From contig JAYQPQ010000028.1 in NCBI GenBank assembly GCA_038145405.1, positions 1 to 24,107 on the forward strand: 24,107 bases of DNA. The letters run 5' to 3'. Of the stretch, positions 14,914 to 23,196 are shown piece by piece. The DNA comes from JAYQPQ01 sp038145405 (GTDB taxonomy: Bacteria; Pseudomonadota; Gammaproteobacteria; Pseudomonadales; GM7GCV1). Positions within the stretch are counted from its first letter, which is position 1; the number at the start of each line of letters is the position of its first letter. The position numbers were made by a program, and so were the translations under genes. The notes beneath the pieces were generated by a model, which saw only the letters and a program-made list of their open reading frames with translations, was not told where the DNA came from and did no database searches.

Positions 14914-15930
14914 TCAATGCGTGTCCCGCAGCGCGCGTGCCACCTTTCGAACCAGGCCCGGGCCGCGATAGATCAGACCGGTGTAGAGCTGTACCAACGC
15001 CGCACCGGCCGCCAGTTTGGCCCGGGCATCCTCAGCCGACAGAATGCCGCCGGCAGCGATGATGGGCAGCTGGCCGGCCAGGGCATCGGCCAGGATAGCC
15101 ACGACCTGGGTCGCGGCCTGAGTTAGAGGCGCTCCGCTGAGGCCGCCGGCCTGATCGGCATCGCTCTGGCCCTCGACGCCAGTGCGTGCAAGGGTTGTGT
15201 TGGTGGCAATCACCCCATCGATAGCGGTGTCGAGAAAGACTTGAGCCATTTCGCGCAATGCGGGTTCCGCCAGATCCGGGGCGATCTTGACCAACAGGGG
15301 GACCTGCCGCTGCTGCGCCTGCTGCAATCGATTGCGCTCGGCTACGAGGGTAGCCAACAGGGCAGTCAGCTCGTCGCGATTCTGCAGCGACCTCAGTCCG
15401 GGTGTATTGGGCGAGGAAATATTGACGACCACATAGTCGACATAGGGATAAACGCCGCGCAGACAGGTCAGGTAGTCGTCGACGGCCGAATCCAGGGGCG
15501 TATCGAAATTCTTGCCGATGTTGACGCCGAGCACGCCGGAGAACTGGCGTTGCCGCAACTGCGCAATCATCGCCTCCAAGCCCAAGTTGTTAAACCCCAT
15601 GCGGTTGATCAGGGCCTGCGCCCGGGGCAGGCGAAACAATCGCGGCTGTGGATTGCCCGGCTGGGCGCGCGGCGTCACGGTACCCACCTCGATAAAGCCA
15701 AAACCGAGAGCCGCCAGGCCGCGCACATGTTCGCCGTTTTTATCCAGGCCAGCGGCCAGGCCAACGCGATTCGGAAAATGCAGCCCCATCAACTCAACCG
15801 GATCCTGCACCGCAGCCGGCATCACTTTGGTCAAACGAAGTCGCGCGGCCAGGTCCAGCCCGGCCAGCGTCAGTCGATGGGCCGTTTCCGGAGGCAAGGC
15901 AAACAGCAGGGGTTTAATCAGTTGGTACAT
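14914..15930 (-). CDS. pyrD: Dihydroorotate dehydrogenase (quinone), class 2
   Basis: PyrD oxidises dihydroorotate to orotate in pyrimidine synthesis, passing electrons through FMN to membrane quinone. The 338-residue product has the short N-terminal membrane-associating helix region of class 2 (MYQLIKPLLFALPPETAHRLT), GLAAGLDKNGE, the FMN-binding GTVTPRAQPGNPQPRLFRL, NRMGFNN, and NISSPNTPGLR with the class 2 catalytic serine (S173). Later come KIAPDL, ATNTT and GGILSAEDA. The frame is open to 16038, but ATG 15930 aligns with the family start, and the best promoter lies between the two. No clear ribosome site is seen. rlmL follows after 13 bases. Confidence 0.97.
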   Translation of the reverse strand: MYQLIKPLLFALPPETAHRLTLAGLDLAARLRLTKVMPAAVQDPVELMGLHFPNRVGLAAGLDKNGEHVRGLAALGFGFIEVGTVTPRAQPGNPQPRLFRLPRAQALINRMGFNNLGLEAMIAQLRQRQFSGVLGVNIGKNFDTPLDSAVDDYLTCLRGVYPYVDYVVVNISSPNTPGLRSLQNRDELTALLATLVAERNRLQQAQQRQVPLLVKIAPDLAEPALREMAQVFLDTAIDGVIATNTTLARTGVEGQSDADQAGGLSGAPLTQAATQVVAILADALAGQLPIIAAGGILSAEDARAKLAAGAALVQLYTGLIYRGPGLVRKVARALRDTH

Positions 15931-15973
15931 GGTAGTCAGCCGGGTTGTGGAGCCGCGCCGCAAAAGCGGGCGC

Positions 15974-16003
15974 AATATACCCCAAAGCACCCCCGAGGGT
16001 CGA
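15974..16003 (-). promoter_or_regulatory. Candidate pyrD promoter
   Basis: On the minus strand TCGACC (16003-15998) and TATATT (15979-15974) are 18 bases apart, four of six and five of six to consensus. Transcription would start near 15967, about 37 bases before the ATG at 15930, which supports the shorter pyrD start. Confidence 0.4.
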
Positions 16004-16043
16004 ACCCGCAGGACCTGGTAGGCCATGCAATTATTCAACTAGC

Positions 16044-16072
16044 TGCATTCGATAGCGGGCTGCTGGCATACT
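16044..16072 (+). promoter_or_regulatory. Weak candidate promoter for the moxR-bat operon
   Basis: CATACT (16067-16072) is preceded by TG at the right place for an extended -10 (TGGCATACT); the -35 region (16044-16049, TGCATT) is poor. The leader would be about 150 bases and contain the hairpin at 16172-16187. Other start points are possible. Confidence 0.22.
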
Positions 16073-16171
16073 GTCTTCCGCTAAACCTGCTGGCACACTG
16101 AAAAAGCGCTGATGCACAGCCAGAAAATGTGCCCGAGGGAACCCACGCGCCACTTGATTGTCTGTTAGACC

Positions 16172-16187
16172 CGAGGCAAGCGCCTCG
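16172..16187 (+). repeat. Leader hairpin upstream of moxR
   Basis: CGAGGC (16172-16177), loop AAGC, GCCTCG (16182-16187) form a perfect six-pair stem, and CC/GG on either side can extend it past a two-base bulge. No T tract follows, so it is not a terminator. It lies about 45 bases before the moxR start. Confidence 0.45.
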
Positions 16188-16232
16188 TCGGGACCGGACA
16201 GCCGGCCGCATCACACAACTGGAGAATGTCTT

Positions 16233-17189
16233 TTGCAAACTGAATTTCAGCATCTGCGCGACTGGCTGAGCAGCCAGATCGTGGGTCAGAAAACCCTGGT
16301 CGATCGCCTGCTCATCGCTCTGCTGGCCGATGGCCACCTCCTGGTGGAGGGTGCTCCGGGCCTGGCCAAGACCAAGGCCATCAAGACACTTTCAGACGGT
16401 ATCGAGGCCGATTTCAAGCGCATCCAGTTCACACCCGATCTGCTGCCCACCGATATTACCGGCACCGAGATCTTCCGCCCGGAAACCTCCAGTTTCAGCT
16501 TTGAACCGGGGCCCATCTTCCACAACCTGATTCTCGCCGACGAGATCAACCGCGCACCAGCCAAGGTGCAATCAGCCCTGCTCGAGGCCATGGCCGAGCG
16601 CCAGGTCAGCGTCGGCCACCGCACCATGCCGCTGCCCGAGCTATTCCTGGTTATGGCGACGCAAAACCCCATTGAGCAGGAGGGTACCTACCCGCTGCCG
16701 GAAGCCCAGCTGGACCGCTTCCTCATGCACGTGCGCATCGGTTACCCGGACGACTCCGCCGAACGCGAAATTCTGGCACTGGCGCGCGGCGAGGCCCGTC
16801 GTGGTGGCACTGCTCGCCCCGAACAGCGTATTAGCCAGACCGCCGTACTGACAGCGCGTCAGGAAGTGATGAATCTGCACATGGCAGAGAATGTCGAGAA
16901 TTACCTGGTGCAACTGGTTCTCGCCAGCCGCCATCCTCAGGGCTACAGCAAGGAGCTTCCGGCCTGGATCGCCTTCGGTGCCAGTCCGCGCGCTACGATT
17001 GCACTGGATCGCTGTTCCCGCGCTCGCGCTTGGCTCGATGGTCGCGACTACGTATCCCCCGACGACGTGCAGGATGTCCTGCACGACTGCCTGCGCCATC
17101 GGTTGATTCTGACCTACGAAGCCGAGGCCGAAGGCCGCACTCCAGACGACCTGATCAGCGAGCTTATCCGCCTGGTGCCACTCAGCTGA
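16233..17189 (+). CDS. MoxR-family AAA+ ATPase
   Basis: MoxR ATPases act as chaperones, usually together with von Willebrand A (VWA) proteins encoded next to them. The 318-residue protein has Walker A GAPGLAKT (40-47), the family signature FTPDLLPTDITGTEIF, Walker B ILADEINRAP (100-109, D103/E104) and the sensor segment VMATQNPIEQEGTYPLPEAQLDRF, followed by the lid domain. The start is read as TTG at 16233: GGAG lies eight bases upstream, and the protein then begins (QTEFQHLRDWLSSQIVGQ) where relatives begin. The only longer option (16158) adds a low-complexity stretch across the leader hairpin. The DUF58 gene starts one base after the stop. Confidence 0.94.
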   Translation: MQTEFQHLRDWLSSQIVGQKTLVDRLLIALLADGHLLVEGAPGLAKTKAIKTLSDGIEADFKRIQFTPDLLPTDITGTEIFRPETSSFSFEPGPIFHNLILADEINRAPAKVQSALLEAMAERQVSVGHRTMPLPELFLVMATQNPIEQEGTYPLPEAQLDRFLMHVRIGYPDDSAEREILALARGEARRGGTARPEQRISQTAVLTARQEVMNLHMAENVENYLVQLVLASRHPQGYSKELPAWIAFGASPRATIALDRCSRARAWLDGRDYVSPDDVQDVLHDCLRHRLILTYEAEAEGRTPDDLISELIRLVPLS

Positions 17190-17190
17190 T

Positions 17191-18096
17191 ATGTCGCTCG
17201 ACCCGGGTATCCATACCAACCTGCAGCGTCTACTGGCGTTGCGCTTTGCTGCCAGCCGGCTCAACCTGTTCAACCGACGCCTGGCGTCGAGCCAGTTGTT
17301 TGGCGAAACGCGCTCGCGCTTTCGCGGCCGCGGTATGGAATTCGAGGAAGTTCGTCTCTACCAGCCCGGCGATGACATCCGCGCCATCGACTGGCGCGTA
17401 ACCGCGCGTACGGGCAAACCCCACACCAAATTGTTTCGCGAGGAACGCGAGCGGCCGGTTCACCTCCTGGTCGACCAGCGCAGCAGTCTTTACTTCGGTT
17501 CCGCTCTGCGCTTCAAGTCCGTGCTGGCCGCCGAACTGGCCGCACTGGTGGCTTGGGCTGCGCTGGACAACAGCGATCGCATCGGCGGTCAGGTGTTGGG
17601 CGACCAAGGGCAGCGTGAGGTACGCGCGCGCCGCAATCGCCATGCTGTGCTGCAGCTGCTGCACGATCTGGTGCAGGCGAATCGCGCTCTGCCCTCGCCG
17701 TCACCGACCACACTCTCGCTCGCCGATGCCCTGGAAACCTGCCGCCGCCTGACGCGACCGGGCACCGCGCTCTTTATCATCAGCGACTTCTACGATCTGG
17801 ATGCAGCCGCCGAAAAATCGCTGCATCTGCTGGGACGCCACGCCGATATTCGGCTGGTTCAGGTGGTCGACTCACTGGAGACCGATCTGCCCGCCCTCGG
17901 ACAGGTTACGTTGAGCGATGGCCAGCACCGCCAGCGCATGGCAATCGACAGTGCCATGGCACGACATTTCCACGAGCAAGCAACGCAGCGCTCGGATCGA
18001 CTCAAACGCCTGGCTAGCCTGACGCGGGCGCAGCTAGTGAGTGCCAGCACGGCGCGCGATCCCCTTGTCACGCTCGGCGCAGTCTACGGAGGCTGA
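17191..18096 (+). CDS. DUF58 protein (VWA-like), MoxR partner
   Basis: A 301-residue protein with the DUF58 core RGRGMEFEEVRLYQPGDDIRAIDWRVTARTG (about 47-77), then KPHTKLFREERERPVHLLVDQRSS, the start of a VWA-like fold, and ISDFYDL later. No membrane segment is obvious, unlike many longer DUF58 proteins. It is the regular second gene of MoxR clusters, thought to work with the ATPase on envelope proteins, although its biochemical role is not known. The ATG at 17191 is one base after the moxR stop, and the next gene starts two bases after its own stop, so the run is almost certainly one transcript. Confidence 0.92.
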   Translation: MSLDPGIHTNLQRLLALRFAASRLNLFNRRLASSQLFGETRSRFRGRGMEFEEVRLYQPGDDIRAIDWRVTARTGKPHTKLFREERERPVHLLVDQRSSLYFGSALRFKSVLAAELAALVAWAALDNSDRIGGQVLGDQGQREVRARRNRHAVLQLLHDLVQANRALPSPSPTTLSLADALETCRRLTRPGTALFIISDFYDLDAAAEKSLHLLGRHADIRLVQVVDSLETDLPALGQVTLSDGQHRQRMAIDSAMARHFHEQATQRSDRLKRLASLTRAQLVSASTARDPLVTLGAVYGG

Positions 18097-18098
18097 TC

Positions 18099-18587
18099 GT
18101 GGACCCCCAGTTGCAGGCCCTGTTTGAACAGCTTCGCGATATTCACCAACCGACCGCAGTTTCCTGGTGGCCACCGGCACCAGGCTGGTGGCTGCTCATG
18201 GGCATGCTGGTGGGACTGTCTACCTGGGCGTACCTGCGCTGGAAAACCTTTCGCCGCCAGGCTTTTCGTCGCGAAGCGCTGGCGCAACTCGAGCAGGCCA
18301 TCAACGCCTGGCGCCAAAGTCAGGATGACCGCGCGCTGGTGGGTGCCTGTGCCCGGTTGTGCCGTCGGCTGGCCCTACACAACAAACCGCGCGGCGAGGT
18401 TTCCGCACTCACCGGCGCAGAATGGCTCGACCTGCTGGCCCAACTGTCGCCACATCCCTTGCAATCGGCCACGCTCGATGCGCTGTTAAAGGAGCAATAT
18501 CGCGCCCAGCCGCAAATTGATGCCGAAGCCCTCTACCAGGATCTGCGCAGCTATATGCAACAGGTGGAGGTGCCGCGCTATGCTTAG
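18099..18587 (+). CDS. DUF4381 membrane protein of the MoxR/Bat cluster
   Basis: A 162-residue protein with one membrane segment (GWWLLMGMLVGLSTWAYLRW, about residues 28-47) after a short Trp/Pro-rich N-terminus (HQPTAVSWWPPAPGWW), typical of DUF4381. The remainder is a helical cytoplasmic region. The start is GTG at 18099, two bases after the DUF58 stop, and the end overlaps the next gene by eight bases. It sits at the usual position between DUF58 and the first VWA gene. Function unknown; it probably helps to assemble the complex at the membrane. Confidence 0.87.
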   Translation: MDPQLQALFEQLRDIHQPTAVSWWPPAPGWWLLMGMLVGLSTWAYLRWKTFRRQAFRREALAQLEQAINAWRQSQDDRALVGACARLCRRLALHNKPRGEVSALTGAEWLDLLAQLSPHPLQSATLDALLKEQYRAQPQIDAEALYQDLRSYMQQVEVPRYA

Positions 18588-19581
18588 CCTCGACTGGCCC
18601 TGGGTGTTCCTGCTGACCCCGCTGCCGCTGTTGGTGCGCTGGCTGAGTCGGCCTGCCGAGTCGCTCGGCAGCGCTCTGCGCGTACCCTTTTTTCAACAGC
18701 TACAGCGCCTGCAGCAAGTCGACAGTCACGCCTTCCCGCGCACCGCCTGGCGCGGCCTTCTATTGGCGCTGATCTGGCTGGCACTCCTGCTGGCGGCTGC
18801 TCGCCCGACCTGGACCGGAGAGCCCATTCCTCTGCCCCAGGAGGGGCGGGATTTGATGCTGGCAGTGGATATTTCCCAGTCCATGGCGGAGCCCGACATG
18901 GAGGTCAATGGCAGTTTTGCCAGTCGCATCGACGCGGTGAAATATGTGCTGTCGGAATTTATTGAACGCCGCACCGGCGACCGCATCGGGCTCATCCTCT
19001 TTGGCGAGCGCAGTTACCTGCAGACTCCTCTGACTTTCGATCGCAACAGCGTACAAATTCAGTTGATCGAGGCGCAGCTCGGTTTCGCCGGCTACGCCAC
19101 TGCCATCGGCGACGCCATTGGTCTGGGCGTCAAGCGCCTGCGCGATCGCGAAGCCGGCAGTCGCGTACTGATTCTGCTCACTGACGGCGCCAACACTGCC
19201 GGCAGCAACCCGCGCGAAGCGGCGGCCATTGCTGCCGAAGCCGGTGTGCGAATTCACACCATCGGCATTGGCGCCGAGGCGCGTATGGTTACCGACCTGT
19301 TTGGTCAGCGCCGCGCTGTCAACCCATCGGCCGATCTCGATGAGGATTCCCTGCAGTACATCGCCGATACCACGGGTGGCGAATATTTCCGTGCACGCGA
19401 TCCGGCTGAACTGGCACTGGTTTATCAGGCTATCGATCAGTTGGAGCCGGTGCCGGAGGATGTGACCTACCGCCCCCAACGGAGTCTGTTTCACTGGCCT
19501 CTGGGCGTGGCGCTGTTACTCAGCTGGCTACTGACCGGCCTGGGCCTGATACCTGCCAGCGCCGCGGAGCGCGTGGCATGA
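18580..19581 (+). CDS. BatA-like VWA membrane protein
   Basis: A 333-residue inner-membrane protein: an N-terminal hydrophobic hairpin (LDWPWVFLLTPLPLLVRWL, about 4-22, and LLLALIWLALLLAAARP, about 60-76), a large VWA domain, and a C-terminal membrane helix (FHWPLGVALLLSWLLTGLGLI). The metal-ion-dependent adhesion site is intact: DISQS (97-101), with LLTDGANTAGS supplying the later Asp. This is the BatA layout. The ATG at 18580 lies within the previous gene (eight-base overlap) and gives the family N-terminus; the frame runs on upstream only inside that gene. The stop overlaps the next ATG (ATGA). Confidence 0.92.
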   Translation: MLSLDWPWVFLLTPLPLLVRWLSRPAESLGSALRVPFFQQLQRLQQVDSHAFPRTAWRGLLLALIWLALLLAAARPTWTGEPIPLPQEGRDLMLAVDISQSMAEPDMEVNGSFASRIDAVKYVLSEFIERRTGDRIGLILFGERSYLQTPLTFDRNSVQIQLIEAQLGFAGYATAIGDAIGLGVKRLRDREAGSRVLILLTDGANTAGSNPREAAAIAAEAGVRIHTIGIGAEARMVTDLFGQRRAVNPSADLDEDSLQYIADTTGGEYFRARDPAELALVYQAIDQLEPVPEDVTYRPQRSLFHWPLGVALLLSWLLTGLGLIPASAAERVA

Positions 19582-21422
19582 ACTGGGCAGATTTCCACTT
19601 CCTGCGCCCGCTGCTGTTGGCTGGGCTAGTGCCCGCTGCTGCGCTGATCTGGTTGCTGGTGCGTCAACGTCCTAGTGCTGCCTGGCAGCGCTATTTCACG
19701 CCGCAGCAACTGCAAGCTCTCACCCTGGGTCGGCATCAGGTGCAGCGTCATCTGCTGATCGCCGTTGCGGCGGCCTGGGCACTGGCCTGCATCGGCCTCG
19801 CTGGACCCACCTGGGAGCAGCGCCCCCTGCCCGCAGGAACCAATCAGCAACCGTTGGTTATCATGCTCGACCTGTCGCCCTCCATGCTGGTGGAAGACGT
19901 CATCCCCAATCGCCTAACTCGCGCACGGCTCAAGTTGATCGACCTGCTGCGCAGCCGCCAGGATGGCGAAACCGCGCTCATAGCTTACGGCGGTAGCGCC
20001 CACCTGGTGGCGCCCCTGACCCCGGATGCCAATACCATTGAAGCGCTGCTGCCGGCGCTGAGCCCGGCCATCATGCCGGTCAGCGGCAGCGACACCGAAG
20101 CGGCCTTTGTCATGGCCACCGAGCTGTTGGCCAATGCCGGTTACGGCAGCGGAGATATCCTGCTGATCACCGATGGGGTGGAGCCCGCCGCCCAACGCAC
20201 CCTGCAGCGCCTCAACCCGGGCAATATCCGTCTGTCCATCCTCGGGATCGGCACTGAAGAGGGTGCGCCCATTCCCGCACGCGGTGGATTTTTGCGCGAT
20301 GCGCGCGACCAGATTGTGGTTGCCCAGTTGAACCGTTCCGAGCTACAGAGTCTGGCCCAGTCCCTGGGTGGCCGCTATGCCGATCTCGACCCCGGCGAGC
20401 GGGATATCGACAGCCTGCTGGCCGGATTTGCTCGACCCATACTGGCCCAGCAGGAGTTGCAGGAAACGCGCTACGATCAGTGGTACGACATGGGCTACTG
20501 GTTCTGCCTGGCACTGCTGCCCTTCGCGTTGCTGGCGTGGCGACGCGGCCTGGTATTTGGCTTTGCTCTGGTGCTACTGCCCAACCTCTATGCGCCGCGC
20601 TCCGAGGCACTGGACTGGGACAGCTTGTGGCTGCGTACCGATCAGCAGGCCGCCCGCGCTCTGGCCGAACAGGACTACGCTGGCGCCGCGGAGTTGTTCC
20701 AGCGGCCGGACTGGAGGGCCTACGCGCAGTTCCGCGACGGCAACTACGATGGCGCCGCCGAATCGCTGAGCCATGCAACCAGCGCCGAGGAATTCTACAA
20801 TCTGGGTAATGCCCTGGTCGGTCAGGGCGACCTGGAATCTGCCATCACGGCCTACGACATTGCACTAGGGCTTGATCCCGATCATGCCGATGCCCGCTTC
20901 AATAAGGCGCTGCTCGACGCCTACATGGAACAACAGCAGGAGCGCGGCGAAGGCGCCGAAGGTGAGGAGTCGGAAAACGAGGACGGCGGCAATCCGCAGC
21001 AGGATGAGGGCGAAGGCAGCGAAGTACCGGAACAAAGCGGCGACTCCCAGGGCGACAGTGAAGAGCAGTCGGAAAATGGCGAACCCCAGGACGGCTCGCA
21101 AGACGAGTATGCCAACCCCGCCCAGACGCAGAGCGGCGAACCCGAAAGCGATCAGGGCGAGAGCGAAGAAAATGAAGGCGAGGATAGTCAACAGCAACAG
21201 AATGGTGACGGCCAGGCAAACCAACCCGCAGGATCGCGTCAGGTTGAAACCCCGACGCCGTTGGAGAATGGCGAACTAAGCCCATCCAGCGAGCAATGGC
21301 TGCGCACCATCCCGGACGACCCCAGCGGTCTGCTGCGACGCAAATTTCAATACCAGTCGGAGCAATACCGCCGCGACCAACGGCTAGCTCCATCTAACCC
21401 GAACGACCAGATGAGGTACTGA
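19578..21422 (+). CDS. BatB/BatC-like fusion: VWA domain plus TPR and long acidic tail
   Basis: The 614-residue protein joins what are two genes in classical bat operons. Residues 1-80 hold two membrane segments. A VWA domain with intact DLSPS (98-102) and LLITDGVEP follows to about 295. A hydrophobic stretch (about 305-340, FCLALLPFALLAW... and GFALVLLPNLYAP) leads to tetratricopeptide repeats at about 345-455, clearest in EFYNLGNALVGQGDLESAITAYDIALGLDP (given in part). Residues about 456-560 are a Glu/Asp/Gln/Ser/Gly-rich, presumably disordered acidic tail, followed by a more ordinary C-terminus. If the topology is as read, the TPR part lies across the membrane from one end of the VWA part or beside it, depending on one or two crossings. 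ATGA overlap with the previous gene; batD starts within its stop. Confidence 0.9.
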   Translation: MNWADFHFLRPLLLAGLVPAAALIWLLVRQRPSAAWQRYFTPQQLQALTLGRHQVQRHLLIAVAAAWALACIGLAGPTWEQRPLPAGTNQQPLVIMLDLSPSMLVEDVIPNRLTRARLKLIDLLRSRQDGETALIAYGGSAHLVAPLTPDANTIEALLPALSPAIMPVSGSDTEAAFVMATELLANAGYGSGDILLITDGVEPAAQRTLQRLNPGNIRLSILGIGTEEGAPIPARGGFLRDARDQIVVAQLNRSELQSLAQSLGGRYADLDPGERDIDSLLAGFARPILAQQELQETRYDQWYDMGYWFCLALLPFALLAWRRGLVFGFALVLLPNLYAPRSEALDWDSLWLRTDQQAARALAEQDYAGAAELFQRPDWRAYAQFRDGNYDGAAESLSHATSAEEFYNLGNALVGQGDLESAITAYDIALGLDPDHADARFNKALLDAYMEQQQERGEGAEGEESENEDGGNPQQDEGEGSEVPEQSGDSQGDSEEQSENGEPQDGSQDEYANPAQTQSGEPESDQGESEENEGEDSQQQQNGDGQANQPAGSRQVETPTPLENGELSPSSEQWLRTIPDDPSGLLRRKFQYQSEQYRRDQRLAPSNPNDQMRY

Positions 21423-23101
21423 TGCGCCAACGCCTTGCCCTGCTTCTGATACTGCTTGCTGCGCCCTTGATGGCGGCAGCCGAGCTCAATGCCAGCGTCG
21501 ACCGCACTAGTTTGAGCATCAACGAAACCCTGACACTGACGATCTTCACCAACACTCAGGTCAACACCCAGTCACTGGATATTTCCGTGCTGGCGCAGGA
21601 CTTTGAAATTCTACGCACCTCGCCGCAGTCCAGCCTGTCTATCATCAACAACCGCCAGACGGCTGAAACCCGCTGGGTCATTACCCTGCTGCCACGTCGT
21701 CAGGGCACCTTCACCATTCCTTCGTTTTCCCTGGGCAGCGAGAGCACTGCACCCATTCAAATCGAAGTCACGGCGGCCTCCCACCAGGTCGGCGAAACGC
21801 CTCTGGCAGCGGAGCTAGTCGTCAACAGCGATGAAGTCTTCGTCAATCAGGAACTGCGCATCACCATTCGCCTGTTCAGCTCGCCCAGCGTCAGCAATCT
21901 GAGTGGCGGACAGTTACAGGTGCAGAATGCCGATGTCAGCCTGCTGGGCACGCGCAACTTCACCCGCGTCGTTGCCGGCGAAACCTGGCAGGTCAACGAA
22001 TGGACCTACGCCCTTTACGCGCGCAATCCGGGTCGCATCGATATTCCCGTGCAGAGTTTCAGCGGCGTACTGGGAAGTGCCTCGCGCTCCTTGCTCGACC
22101 CCTTCGGCAGTTCCGGACGCCGCATTCTCGCGCGCACCGAATTGCGCACTATCGAAGTTCTGCCACCGCCCAGCGGAACCGCCAATTGGCTCCCCGCGCG
22201 TGAACTTAGTCTGGCGGCGGAGTGGAGCGGCGACCCCAACCGGTTGCGGGTGGGCGACCCCATGACCCGCACCATCGTGATTAGTGCATTGGGCCAGCAA
22301 GCCGCTGCGCTGCCTCCCCTGCACACCCTGGCCACTGCCGACTACAAGGTCTACGACGATCAGCCGAGCCTGGAGGAGCGACCCTCAGCCGGGGGGCTGC
22401 GCGCCGAACGCCGCGACTCTGCCGCTATCGTGCCGGCCCGCGCTGGCGAAATTCGCTTTCCGGAAATCCGTTTGCCCTGGTGGGACGTGGAAACCGGCAC
22501 CTGGCAGGAAGCCGTGTTGCCCGCCGAAACCATCCAGGTTGCGCCTGCCTTACTCGCAGATGACAGCAGCACCCCAAGCCAGCCCGAAATATCCGCAGAA
22601 CCCGAGTCCGCAGACGCCGAACTGCTGACCGCAACCGAACAGCAGCCTGCCGGCGACGACCCGGTGTCCTGGACAACTTGGCTGGTGCTGGCAATCTGTG
22701 CCCTGCTGCTGGCCGATAACTGGCGTCTGCGCAAACGCGGTCGCCTGAACCCCACTGAAGCGCCCAGCGAGAGCCGCGCGCAGGTCTCTGCCACGGCACG
22801 CTGGCAAGCGCTTATGAGCGCAGTGGACAAGGGCTCGCCACTGACCATTCGCAATGCGCTGCTGAAGTGGGCAGACAGCCAATGGCGCCACGCAGCGCCG
22901 CACAACCTTCAACGCCTGCGCGAGCGCGTGCAGCCCGAACTGGCCGGTTTGTTGACCGCTTTGGAGGCCAGCTATTCCCGACCCGATGCCCCGCCGCCGG
23001 ACCGCGAAAAGCTCAGGCAAGCGCTGCGCACCTGGAAACGCGATCAGGATACTCCGGGCAAGGAAAGTAGCAGCCCGTTGCCAGAGCTTTACCCGCGCTA
23101 G
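21422..23101 (+). CDS. batD: BatD-like envelope protein
   Basis: The 559-residue product has a signal peptide (MRQRLALLLILLAAPLMAAA) and a periplasmic part beginning LNASVDRTSLSINETLTLTIF, the pattern of BatD/oxygen-tolerance proteins, with repeated beta-sandwich segments (for example LVVNSDEVFVNQELRITIRLF). A C-terminal membrane helix (WTTWLVLAICALLLADNW, about residues 415-432) and a helical cytoplasmic tail of about 120 residues follow. In Bacteroides, bat genes were linked to aerotolerance; in proteobacteria the role is less clear. The ATG shares its A with the previous stop (TGATG). This closes the moxR cluster; no convincing terminator follows. Confidence 0.9.
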   Translation: MRQRLALLLILLAAPLMAAAELNASVDRTSLSINETLTLTIFTNTQVNTQSLDISVLAQDFEILRTSPQSSLSIINNRQTAETRWVITLLPRRQGTFTIPSFSLGSESTAPIQIEVTAASHQVGETPLAAELVVNSDEVFVNQELRITIRLFSSPSVSNLSGGQLQVQNADVSLLGTRNFTRVVAGETWQVNEWTYALYARNPGRIDIPVQSFSGVLGSASRSLLDPFGSSGRRILARTELRTIEVLPPPSGTANWLPARELSLAAEWSGDPNRLRVGDPMTRTIVISALGQQAAALPPLHTLATADYKVYDDQPSLEERPSAGGLRAERRDSAAIVPARAGEIRFPEIRLPWWDVETGTWQEAVLPAETIQVAPALLADDSSTPSQPEISAEPESADAELLTATEQQPAGDDPVSWTTWLVLAICALLLADNWRLRKRGRLNPTEAPSESRAQVSATARWQALMSAVDKGSPLTIRNALLKWADSQWRHAAPHNLQRLRERVQPELAGLLTALEASYSRPDAPPPDREKLRQALRTWKRDQDTPGKESSSPLPELYPR

Positions 23102-23139
23102 GAGCGCACCAAGGTTGCGACGAATTCATGCGCTATTCA

Positions 23140-23167
23140 TTGAATTTCGCCCACCAAGCCTTACCAT
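23140..23167 (+). promoter_or_regulatory. Candidate yccA promoter
   Basis: TTGAAT (23140-23145) and TACCAT (23162-23167) are 16 bases apart, each four of six to consensus. Transcription would start near 23174, just before AAGGAG (23181-23186). An inverted repeat, AATTCA/TGAATT (23123-23128 and 23141-23146), overlaps the -35. Confidence 0.3.
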
Positions 23168-23196
23168 GGAACTGAACCCTAAGGAGTTTGAACATC

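Larger units (their letters stand above)
15931..16232. other. Divergent pyrD-moxR intergenic region
   Basis: These 302 bases hold the candidate pyrD promoter on the minus strand, a weak candidate promoter for the moxR operon and a leader hairpin on the plus strand. I see no real gene; reading frames that cross it are extensions of, or antisense to, pyrD. Confidence 0.6.

Noticed and set aside
15985..16015. A tRNA T-arm-like sequence (GGGTTCGACCC) on the minus strand
   Set aside because: No acceptor stem, anticodon arm or CCA can be built around it; it lies in the pyrD promoter region.
15931..16038. A longer pyrD start at 16038
   Set aside because: The extra residues do not belong to the family, and the candidate promoter lies downstream of that start.
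15241..16101. A 286-codon plus-strand frame through pyrD into the moxR upstream region
   Set aside because: Antisense to pyrD with no ribosome site; composition rich in Gln, His and Arg as expected for a shadow frame.
18760..19494. A 244-codon minus-strand frame opposite the BatA-like gene
   Set aside because: Shadow of the VWA domain; no start signal or recognisable motif.
20865..21224. A 119-codon minus-strand frame coding an extremely hydrophobic, Leu/Phe-rich peptide
   Set aside because: It is the exact antisense of the acidic tail of the VWA-TPR protein: Glu codons GAA/GAG read backwards become Phe/Leu codons. No ribosome site or family resemblance.
23095..23107. Small hairpin GCGCT-AGG-AGCGC across the batD stop
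   Set aside because: Only five pairs with a three-base loop and no T tract, so not a convincing terminator.
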